From Candidatus Rifleibacteriota bacterium (GTDB lineage: Bacteria > Muiribacteriota > Ozemobacteria > Ozemobacterales > Ozemobacteraceae), in assembly GCA_028691595.1 (NCBI GenBank), contig JAQUZA010000236.1, positions 1-5,608 on the forward strand: a stretch of DNA of 5,608 nucleotides, read 5' to 3'. Below, piece by piece: positions 1 to 5,608 of the stretch. A program made the position numbers and the translations under genes. The number at the start of each line of letters is the position of its first letter. Within the stretch, counting starts at the first letter, position 1. A model generated the notes under the pieces. It made no database searches. It saw nothing but the letters and a program-made list of their open reading frames with translations, and was not told the DNA's origin.

Positions 1-1
1 C

Positions 2-1726
2 CTGCCACCCCGCGAAAAAGCGAGAATCATCACCGTCAACGAAGGGATCATTCAGCCCCTCGGCACGGTAATGACGGGTCTGCTCCTCTTCTATGTCGAT
101 AAAAGTGGTGAAATCGTAAGATTTTTTCCGCTGCTGGCTGCCGGTTTCTGGTTCGGAGTGGCTATTCTGATGCGCCGCCCTTATCGCGACAGCTTATTGA
201 AGCTGCTGCGCAGCTCAAGCCTTGACTTCTTTAAAAAAGGCGAACTGCAAAAACTCAACCTCGATAACAATACCCTCGAGTTGCTGCTCACAAGCCTCGA
301 TACAGCTGACGAAGAAACAGCCGCGCTCGTTATTCAGCTCATCGTCACCCATGGCGATCGCAACAGCCGTGAACAACTGACCGCCCGTCTCAGCCATTTT
401 TCAGACGAAAAGAAAATTGAGGTTCTTAAACAGATCAGTCTGCCGGTCGATCATTTTTCTTCAGAATTTCTTTTCAACTGCCTTGAATCAACGAATGACG
501 ATCTAAAACAGCAGGCACTCAAAGCTCTCGCCAGGTTTCCAACCTCGGCACGGCTGCGCGACCAGGTTTTACCTTTCCTCAAAAGTGAATCAGAAAACCT
601 GCGAAGGCTGGCATCGATTATTTTTGTCAAAAATGGCGATCTCAATCAGATGATGGAATCTCTTGGGGTGATTCAAAACTACATCAGCAACCAGAACGAC
701 TCTGAAGTTCTTAAGGGCATAGAAATGCTTGGGCTTACCGGCGATGAACGCTTCTGGGTCAACCTCAGGCCATTTCTCAAAAGCAGTGATATTAAAATTC
801 GTCATGCGGCGGCACTTTCATTCGAAAGAATTCTGCATAACGGCGACTCAGATGAGCACTACGAAATAATCGGCAGGCTCGTTAAAGACGACTCGCGCGA
901 GATACGATTTCTGGCCCTGAAAATGCTGACCAGGCTCAGTGAGCAGAAATGGTTCTATCATGTCGTCGAAGGGCTTTCTGATTCCAGCCCACGTAATCGC
1001 AAACTTGCCGAAGAGATTCTCATTGCCCATTATGACGACAAGTTCAGTGAGCTGATCATGGTTCTTGAAAGCAGCGAGAGCTCTCTGCACGCCCGCGCCG
1101 CCGTGGCCGGCATTCTGGCCGCTTCCCAGGATGCGGGGGTACGTGAGTATCTGCATCATTTCGGGCAGCGGGTAATTCTGCAGCTCTACGAATACAAGCT
1201 TGAAGAATTCGTCATCAGCAGAGACCTGCGCCGCGAAAACTCGGTTTATCTTAAAATGTTGCTCAAAGAAAGAGCCTGGGCGCTGACCAGACTGATTGTC
1301 TGCCTGATTGCCCCGGAGCAAAGTCGTGAAGCGCGCGACCTGTTCAAAAGTCTTTATTCAAGCAACGAAGAACTGGTCAACAATGCAATCGAGGTTCTGC
1401 AGAACATGGGCGAACGCCAGCTGGTCTATCATATAATTCCGGTGCTCGAGAACATCTCACTTGAACAGATTGCCTCATACGGCATGAAGGTATTTTCGCT
1501 GCGCGAGAAGGATCTGAGAGTCATTCTTGGTAAGTATCTCAATTCGTCTGATAACGAGCTTAAAGAAGCGGCAATTTATACCGTATGTATTGCCGAAATT
1601 CCTGAATTGATAGCAGTTCTTAAAAAAATTGAAGCTGATGTCACCCTTACCGGGTCAGTGGCTGCCACCTGCCGGTGGGCCGTCGAAACCCTTAAAAGCC
1701 GCGGGATAACCCTGCAATATAGTTGA
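2..1726 (+). CDS. Transporter-like membrane domain (C-terminal end) fused to HEAT repeats, 5' partial
   Basis: The frame is open from base 2, so the first ATG at 71 is probably internal and the true start lies off the left edge; 574 codons are visible. Residues 1-58 read like the end of an NTT/TLC (ATP/ADP translocase-like) or MFS-type domain: a basic loop (LPPREKAR), the helix beginning EGIIQPLG (about 14-33), and a last helix (about 41-57) closed by RRPYRD. The remainder is soluble and helical, with HEAT-like helix pairs near residues 161-179, 193-213, 259-277, 294-312, 325-343, 355-374, 452-469 and 513-531. HEAT arrays usually serve as protein-binding scaffolds. Residues 390-470 resemble the late part of known transporter-HEAT fusions, which often end in a cyclic-nucleotide-binding domain. 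Here that domain is the next gene, in the same frame. The HEAT assignment is firm; the transporter family is inferred from two helices, and the substrate is unknown. Confidence 0.8.
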   Translation: MPPREKARIITVNEGIIQPLGTVMTGLLLFYVDKSGEIVRFFPLLAAGFWFGVAILMRRPYRDSLLKLLRSSSLDFFKKGELQKLNLDNNTLELLLTSLDTADEETAALVIQLIVTHGDRNSREQLTARLSHFSDEKKIEVLKQISLPVDHFSSEFLFNCLESTNDDLKQQALKALARFPTSARLRDQVLPFLKSESENLRRLASIIFVKNGDLNQMMESLGVIQNYISNQNDSEVLKGIEMLGLTGDERFWVNLRPFLKSSDIKIRHAAALSFERILHNGDSDEHYEIIGRLVKDDSREIRFLALKMLTRLSEQKWFYHVVEGLSDSSPRNRKLAEEILIAHYDDKFSELIMVLESSESSLHARAAVAGILAASQDAGVREYLHHFGQRVILQLYEYKLEEFVISRDLRRENSVYLKMLLKERAWALTRLIVCLIAPEQSREARDLFKSLYSSNEELVNNAIEVLQNMGERQLVYHIIPVLENISLEQIASYGMKVFSLREKDLRVILGKYLNSSDNELKEAAIYTVCIAEIPELIAVLKKIEADVTLTGSVAATCRWAVETLKSRGITLQYS

Positions 1727-1732
1727 AAGAAG
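1727..1732 (+). promoter_or_regulatory. Weak purine-rich ribosome binding site, AAGAAG
   Basis: The purine run directly after the TGA of gene 1 is the only Shine-Dalgarno-like sequence before the ATG at 1736. Its spacing of three bases is short and the match to AGGAGG is poor. Gene 2 is therefore probably translated by reinitiation or coupling with gene 1. The site supports ATG 1736 only weakly; the stronger support is that the cyclic-nucleotide-binding domain begins immediately after that ATG. Confidence 0.35.
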
Positions 1733-1735
1733 CCT

Positions 1736-2635
1736 ATGATAATTATCGAACGCATTCTTTTTCTCAAGAGAATCTCTATTTTCTCAAGCCTGTCAAGCTA
1801 CGAGCTGCGCAAAATCGCTGAAGTTGTCGCTGAAGAAGAATTTGAGCCGGGCGAAGTTATTTTTTCCGAGGGGGAATTCGGCGAAAGCATGTATCTTGTC
1901 GTCGAAGGCAAAATTTCTATTTTTACCGGCCGCGCGCCGGCCATTAAAGTCCTTGCCAGCTTCGACAAGGGCAACTTCTTCGGCGAAATGGGCCTCTACG
2001 ACGACAAACCCCGCGCCGCATCAGCAATTTCTGACGTTCATTCACGCACCCTGGTCCTACGCAAAGGTGAATTCTGCGATCTGATCAGCGAGTTTCCCAT
2101 GGTTGCACTGGGCATAATGAAAGAACTGAACAACCGTATTCGTGCCACCAACAAAAAACTGAATCTCATCGAAAAAAATATTGTCGACAGTTCAAGTCGC
2201 CTCTATTCACGCGAATACTTCATCGACTGCATGAAGTCAATGTTGAACCGCGCCCGCAACGAAAAAGCCACCGTCGGTTTTTTGCTGATCAGGCTAAAAA
2301 AAGTGCATTTTAACGAGGGTGAGGGCTCGGCCACAGAACTTGAAAAGTTCAGAACTGACCTCATACGAGAACTTGGCCTGCGCCTCGAGTCATTCATCAG
2401 AGAATCAGATATGCTCTGCCGCTTCGATGACAGCAGCATTCTCGTCATGATTCCAGAATTCAACGCCCGCAGCACTCTGATGTTTCAGGCCCGCATCACC
2501 GACGACCTGAACAGGGTTCTGATTGATTTCGAGACCGGCCGCCGGCTTTTTGCCGATCTCGAGTTTCGTTCTCTGGTCTTTCCTGATGATGCCGAAGGGG
2601 CAGACTCAATTATCAAGAGCATGGAAACAACCTGA
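1736..2635 (+). CDS. Cyclic-nucleotide-binding domain fused to a degenerate GGDEF domain
   Basis: This 299-residue protein has no signal peptide or membrane segment and is probably cytoplasmic. Residues 8-130 form a CRP/PKA-type cyclic-nucleotide-binding domain: FLKRISIFSSLS at the start, the glycines of the beta roll (FEPGEVIFSEGEFGESMYLV), and a phosphate-binding cassette with G83-E84 and R93-A94 (FFGEMGLYDDKPRAA). The key Glu and Arg are kept, so ligand binding is plausible. A helical linker (about 128-148) leads to a GGDEF-fold domain (about 152-297) that opens with SSRLYSREYF. At the signature position it reads RFDDSSILVMIP, so GGDEF is replaced by DDSSI (231-235). The metal-binding Asp of strand 1 is also missing (LLIRLKK). 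R222-E-S-D225 sits five residues before the signature, as the c-di-GMP inhibitory site does. No helix-turn-helix is present. I infer a nucleotide-sensing regulator without cyclase activity, probably partnering the HEAT protein. Confidence 0.85.
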   Translation: MIIIERILFLKRISIFSSLSSYELRKIAEVVAEEEFEPGEVIFSEGEFGESMYLVVEGKISIFTGRAPAIKVLASFDKGNFFGEMGLYDDKPRAASAISDVHSRTLVLRKGEFCDLISEFPMVALGIMKELNNRIRATNKKLNLIEKNIVDSSSRLYSREYFIDCMKSMLNRARNEKATVGFLLIRLKKVHFNEGEGSATELEKFRTDLIRELGLRLESFIRESDMLCRFDDSSILVMIPEFNARSTLMFQARITDDLNRVLIDFETGRRLFADLEFRSLVFPDDAEGADSIIKSMETT

Positions 2636-4668
2636 TGGTTCAGAGCAGCAGGGTTTCCGGTCTGGCGCGATTTCTTTCCCTGTCTTTGGTTATAGTAATC
2701 GGTGCCATGCTTTATTTTCCGGCCATCGATGATAACGTTGGCTGGTATAACTCGGCCGAGTTCAACATTGCCGCTCTGACCCTCGACGTGCCGCATGCCC
2801 CGGGTTACCCTCTATTTACCCGTCTGGCCAGCCTGGCCATTAAATATCTGCCCGGTGACTCTCCGGCCCGCAAGATAAATCTGTTCACTGCCACGACCGG
2901 CATTGCAGCCGCAGCCATGCTGACTCTGCTGCTTCTGGTTTATGGCTGTTCGTCGCAGACAGCGATTCTTGGCGGAATTTTTCTTCTCGCTTTTCCGGGC
3001 TTTCGCGATCAGTCAATCATGGCAGAAGTATATGCCCTTGAAGTATGCCTGATAGCAGCTGGTCTTATCGCCGGCCTGGTTCTCGAAAAGGGAAACACCG
3101 GGGCGCTATCCGGTGTTTTTGCCGGCCTGGTCGGCGCGCTTGGGGTGGGGCACCGGCCCACTTTCGGGTTATATACCCTGACCCTGATTTTTTTTATCTG
3201 GCAGGGCCGCAAGCTTTTTAAACCGGGAAAATCCTTTTGGCTGGCGCTTACAACAGGCATTTGCATCGGGTTACTACCATCGATCGATCTTTATCAACGC
3301 CTGCAGAATCCGGCACGCGTTCTGCTCGACCCTCTTATCGGCCAGGGTTTTTCAGGTTTTTTGCAGGTGTTTACCGGCACTGTCTACGGCGGCGGCCTTT
3401 TTGTGTTTGGTGCGGGCGAGCTGTTTGCCAGACTGATTGAATTTTTGCGGATGGTCGCCTTTGAAGGTGGTATTTGGCTGTTGATCGGGCCCTTAGCTTT
3501 AATAACGCGAAAAAGAAGTGATGGCAGTGGTCTCAAAGCTGCTCTTGTCGGAATTCTTGCCGTTAATCTCGTTTTTGTTCTTAATTATAACGCTTTCGAA
3601 GCACACACTATGCTTATGCCGGCATTTATGGCTTTGGCAGCCCTTGCAGCCCTGGCCGTCGAACTGATAAGCAAAGTGCAGACCCGCACGCTCGCATGTC
3701 TGGCGCTTGGCTCAACCGCAGTTTTCTGCCTGTTTCTTCACCCGCCGGCTTACGACAGTCCTGAAGCCTATGTAAAAAAAGCCCTGGGTACTGTTCCAGA
3801 AAAAGGCATGGTTATTATGAGCAACGATGTCGAGTTTAAACCCTACTGGTATTTTCGTCTGACAGAGGGTTTCAGAACCGACCTTGCAATTCAGCTCGTC
3901 GACAGATTCACCACCGCTGAGCTTGCTGCCCTGAAGCCGGCAGTTCTGGCAAACAAGCTTTATGGTTCGCTCATTTACCCGACCGACAGTCTTTTTCAAC
4001 TTACAGCCTCTTATTCAATCGCAGCCGAAGGTTATCTGCATCGGGTAATCCCCGGCGGTAACTGGCAGGCAACGACAACTGCCGGTCTGCAGGGGGCTGG
4101 CAGGGTAATTTTCGCCGACGCAAAATCGCACTGGTCTGATGGCCAGAGCCTGGAAAATTTAATAAAGTGTCCTGCAGATACCTTCAACTACCATTACAGC
4201 TATACTGGTCGCGCCGAAGACTTTGCCAGAATCGCAGTTGTTACTCTCATCGTTGACGGAGGCGGCCTGACCCTTGGCAGGCATGGGCTTATGGTCGGGC
4301 ACGATCTGCATTTTCCCGCCAGATATTTTTGTAGAGAGGGTCGGCCAGAGTCAGGCCGGTTTGAAGTCAGTCGGTCGATTGCGCTGCCCGAAGACCTTGC
4401 CCCCGGAAACTACAGCATTCTGACTTATGTTTTCAGAAGTGATGGCACCTGGCCTACCCACTGGCTCGATGTCATACCCGAAAATGTAAGTATTTTCAAT
4501 ATTGATGGCTTTCTTGAGGTTTTTGCCCTGCGCTATGGTCTTGCCTGCAGACCTCTGGTGAAACATCTGACCCTGCAGAGCATTCTTTCTGAATCTTCTT
4601 TGCAACCTGTTTTTGAATCGGCCTTGAAGCTCGCCGAATTCAGAATTCAAAAGGCTCAGCCCCTTTGA
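2635..4668 (+). CDS. DUF2723-family (TMEM260-like) multi-pass membrane protein, putative GT-C glycosyltransferase
   Basis: The 677-residue protein starts with a short basic stretch and a first membrane helix (about 12-30). The DUF2723 signature follows at residues 38-61: YNSAEF, then LDVPHAPGYPLF, matching the family pattern DSGEF...LGVPHPPGYPLY. Further family features are the INLFTA loop (81-86), AEVYALEV (130-137), GVGHRPT (170-176), LPSIDLY (214-220) and NYNAFEAHTMLMPAF (317-331). About 10-12 helices span residues 12-368. The last 300 residues are soluble, probably outside the membrane, and open with SNDVEFKPYWYFRLTEG (396-412), common in this family. Relatives are thought to move sugars from lipid carriers to proteins or glycans; the acceptor here is unknown. 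The usual acidic residue before (S/C)GE is Asn39, while Glu42 is kept. ATG 2635 overlaps the TGA of gene 2 (TGATG), with a weak GGAA at 2623-2626, which indicates translational coupling. Confidence 0.82.
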   Translation: MVQSSRVSGLARFLSLSLVIVIGAMLYFPAIDDNVGWYNSAEFNIAALTLDVPHAPGYPLFTRLASLAIKYLPGDSPARKINLFTATTGIAAAAMLTLLLLVYGCSSQTAILGGIFLLAFPGFRDQSIMAEVYALEVCLIAAGLIAGLVLEKGNTGALSGVFAGLVGALGVGHRPTFGLYTLTLIFFIWQGRKLFKPGKSFWLALTTGICIGLLPSIDLYQRLQNPARVLLDPLIGQGFSGFLQVFTGTVYGGGLFVFGAGELFARLIEFLRMVAFEGGIWLLIGPLALITRKRSDGSGLKAALVGILAVNLVFVLNYNAFEAHTMLMPAFMALAALAALAVELISKVQTRTLACLALGSTAVFCLFLHPPAYDSPEAYVKKALGTVPEKGMVIMSNDVEFKPYWYFRLTEGFRTDLAIQLVDRFTTAELAALKPAVLANKLYGSLIYPTDSLFQLTASYSIAAEGYLHRVIPGGNWQATTTAGLQGAGRVIFADAKSHWSDGQSLENLIKCPADTFNYHYSYTGRAEDFARIAVVTLIVDGGGLTLGRHGLMVGHDLHFPARYFCREGRPESGRFEVSRSIALPEDLAPGNYSILTYVFRSDGTWPTHWLDVIPENVSIFNIDGFLEVFALRYGLACRPLVKHLTLQSILSESSLQPVFESALKLAEFRIQKAQPL

Positions 4669-4684
4669 CTTGAATTTATTCAAG
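4669..4684. repeat. 16-base palindrome over the -35 box, candidate operator
   Basis: CTTGAATTTATTCAAG has perfect seven-base arms (CTTGAAT and ATTCAAG) around a TT centre and begins directly after the stop codon of the DUF2723 gene. It covers the TTGAAT -35 hexamer and about half of the spacer, a typical place for a repressor site. A transcription terminator is unlikely because the stem is AT-rich and is followed by GGGCACGGC rather than a T run. The repeat is seen directly; the operator role is inference. Confidence 0.5.
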
Positions 4685-4698
4685 GGCACGGCTATAAT
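4670..4698 (+). promoter_or_regulatory. Sigma70-type promoter of the glyS-like gene
   Basis: The -35 hexamer is TTGAAT (4670-4675, four of six consensus bases) and the -10 hexamer is a perfect TATAAT (4693-4698), separated by the ideal 17 bases. Transcription would start near 4704-4706, leaving a leader of about 27 bases before the TTG start. That leader is too short for a T-box or other riboswitch. An upstream alternative -35, TTGACT at 4665-4670, matches consensus better but would give a 22-base spacer and is rejected. Confidence 0.75.
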
Positions 4699-4720
4699 TC
4701 GAGCCTGCAAGTTCGTTATC

Positions 4721-4725
4721 AGGAG
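4721..4725 (+). promoter_or_regulatory. Ribosome binding site AGGAG that sets the TTG start
   Basis: AGGAG lies six bases before TTG 4732, which is ideal spacing. No ATG or GTG start in this frame lies near it, and the residues right after the TTG (PRNLLLETG) match the usual GlyS N-terminus. This decides the start. Confidence 0.8.
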
Positions 4726-4731
4726 TATAAT

Positions 4732-5608
4732 TTGCCACGTAATCTTTTGCTGGAAACAGGCTTCACCTGCCTGCCCAACGATGCCTTCGGTTATGATCTG
4801 CCAGATTTTCGTAACATTTTTTCTGACGTTCTGCGTCAGGAAAAGGTTGAATTCGGCAGGGTGCGCTGTTGGGTTTCACAATACCGCGTGGCTGTGCTGG
4901 TCGAAGGCCTTGCTGATGCCGGCAATACCCTGGTTAAAGAAATTCGCGGCCCCAAGGTCAGTGCTGCCTTTGATTATAACAATCAGGCTCTGCCTGCTGC
5001 CAATGGTTTCGCCGCCGCCCAGGGGCTTGCATTAAAAGACCTGGTAACCAGAGAAGTCGATGGCGAAAAATTTCTTTTTGCTGTCAAAAAAGTTGCCGGG
5101 CAATCCCTCGAAGACAATCTGGTTAAAATTCAGAAGTCTTTGCTTGCCGCCATCCCATTCTATCTGCCAGGCTGGCGCGCCGGCAGCCTTTTTCCTCAGC
5201 CGCCGCTTTATTTTACCGCCTGGCTTGACGACCAGCCACTGAATATTGAATTAGAAGGTCTTAAAAGTATTAAGGCGACCGCTTCGCACCAGGGCGCCTC
5301 AATTACCTTTCACGAATTAACCGGAATCGGTTCTTTTCTGCAGATGATGAACGATCTGGGTCTTATGGCAGAACCGGGTGAACGCAAAAAAATTCTTGAA
5401 ACGCGCATTCGCTCTCTTCTACCTGAAGGCTATCGCTTAAGAGCTGATAGTCAGCGACTACAAAGGTATTGTCTCTTTTCAGAATCCCTGCATCCGATTC
5501 TAATTAAAATCAATCCAGCCTTTAACGCAATTCCAGAGTCGGTTTTCAGTAGATATCTGACAATGAACACCGAATATCTTCCCTGTGAAGATACCCATGG
5601 CAAGCTGA
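4732..5608 (+). CDS. glyS: Divergent glycyl-tRNA synthetase beta subunit-like protein, 3' partial
   Basis: The frame is open for 292 codons from TTG 4732 to the window end; normal GlyS is roughly 690 residues. In the alpha2beta2 GlyRS the beta chain binds tRNA and works with the catalytic alpha chain. The order and spacing of GlyS blocks are kept: LLLETGFTCLP (5-15, family VEIGTEELP), SQYRVAVLVEGLA (49-61, family APRRLA-VxxLA), IRGPKVSAAFD (71-81), ALPAANGFA (86-94, family PSKAAEGFA), IPFYLPGWRA (141-150, family LPxPKxMRW), a SHQ (185-187) at the GHRF block, and MNTEYLPCEDTHGKL (278-292, family MxxHQKYFPVxDxxGKL). The RGP...AFD block is almost intact, but the other signatures are changed. It is either the genuine beta chain of a divergent lineage or a paralogue with a changed role. 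No glyQ lies immediately upstream, and the gene has its own promoter. Family identity is fairly sure; synthetase function is not. Confidence 0.8.
   Translation, partial: MPRNLLLETGFTCLPNDAFGYDLPDFRNIFSDVLRQEKVEFGRVRCWVSQYRVAVLVEGLADAGNTLVKEIRGPKVSAAFDYNNQALPAANGFAAAQGLALKDLVTREVDGEKFLFAVKKVAGQSLEDNLVKIQKSLLAAIPFYLPGWRAGSLFPQPPLYFTAWLDDQPLNIELEGLKSIKATASHQGASITFHELTGIGSFLQMMNDLGLMAEPGERKKILETRIRSLLPEGYRLRADSQRLQRYCLFSESLHPILIKINPAFNAIPESVFSRYLTMNTEYLPCEDTHGKL

Noticed and set aside
848..1321. 157-codon open frame on the minus strand
   Set aside because: It lies wholly inside the HEAT-repeat gene, has no recognisable domain or start signals, and the + strand frame gives a coherent repeat protein.
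1927..1941. GC-rich hairpin CCGGC-CGCGC-GCCGG
   Set aside because: It lies within the coding sequence of a beta-roll loop (TGRAPAI), is explained by Gly/Arg/Ala/Pro codons, and is not followed by a T run.
4669..4684. The palindrome as a rho-independent terminator for the three-gene unit
   Set aside because: The stem is AT-rich with a tiny loop and is followed by GGGCACGGC rather than a T run. It fits an operator better.
4351..4710. 119-codon minus-strand open frame spanning the gene 3 end and the intergenic region
   Set aside because: Antisense to a well-supported coding region, with no family resemblance and no credible ribosome binding site.
4699..4731. T-box or other riboswitch leader for the synthetase-like gene
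   Set aside because: The predicted leader is only about 27 bases, far too short for a T-box.
4666..4732. Readthrough fusion of the DUF2723 gene into the GlyS-like gene, since no stop separates them in the shared frame
   Set aside because: A strong promoter, a ribosome binding site and a native-looking GlyS N-terminus lie between them, and open frame over about 21 codons is expected fairly often by chance.
4670..5035. 121-codon + strand open frame starting with ATG at 4670
   Set aside because: It is out of frame with the GlyS-like alignment, which starts at TTG 4732 behind a good AGGAG. Its product shows no domain, and it begins inside the promoter region.
1..5608. Recoding of TGA as a sense codon
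   Set aside because: All three visible gene ends use TGA and no TGA occurs inside a domain, which agrees with the standard bacterial code. TGG is used for Trp throughout.

Overview
The window is gene-dense bacterial DNA of balanced base composition. All four genes lie on the + strand: a membrane/HEAT-repeat protein whose start is off the left edge, a cyclic-nucleotide-binding plus degenerate GGDEF protein, a multi-pass DUF2723 (GT-C-like) membrane protein, and the 5' part of a very divergent glycyl-tRNA synthetase beta-chain-like gene that runs off the right edge. No RNA gene, mobile element or CRISPR array is visible. The gene types suggest a free-living Gram-negative-type bacterium, possibly from a poorly sampled phylum. 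The taxonomic evidence is weak and I do not name a group.

Positions 2-4668 look like one transcription unit. Gene 1 ends 9 bases before gene 2, in the same reading frame. Gene 2 and gene 3 share one base (TGATG). Gene 1 starts in the last two helices of a nucleotide-transporter-like (NTT/TLC) or MFS-like membrane domain and continues into about 500 residues of HEAT-like helical repeats. In related transporter-HEAT proteins a cyclic-nucleotide-binding domain often follows on the same chain. Here that domain starts gene 2, after an in-frame TGA, and is joined to a GGDEF-fold domain that has lost its catalytic signature but keeps an RxxD at the exact spacing of the c-di-GMP inhibitory site. Gene 2 therefore looks like a nucleotide-second-messenger receptor rather than a cyclase. 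Gene 3 is probably a lipid-sugar-dependent glycosyltransferase or a relative of one.

The 63 bases between gene 3 and gene 4 are a compact regulatory region. They hold a sigma70-type promoter (TTGAAT, 17-base spacer, TATAAT), a 16-base palindrome lying over the -35 box, and a strong AGGAG ribosome binding site six bases before a TTG start. Gene 4 aligns along its whole visible length with the N-terminal part of GlyS, but nearly every signature motif of that family is altered. No glyQ lies directly upstream, where it usually does.

The points most worth attention are the split transporter-HEAT/CNBD architecture, the receptor-like GGDEF domain, and the degenerate GlyS-like gene with its own promoter and candidate operator.
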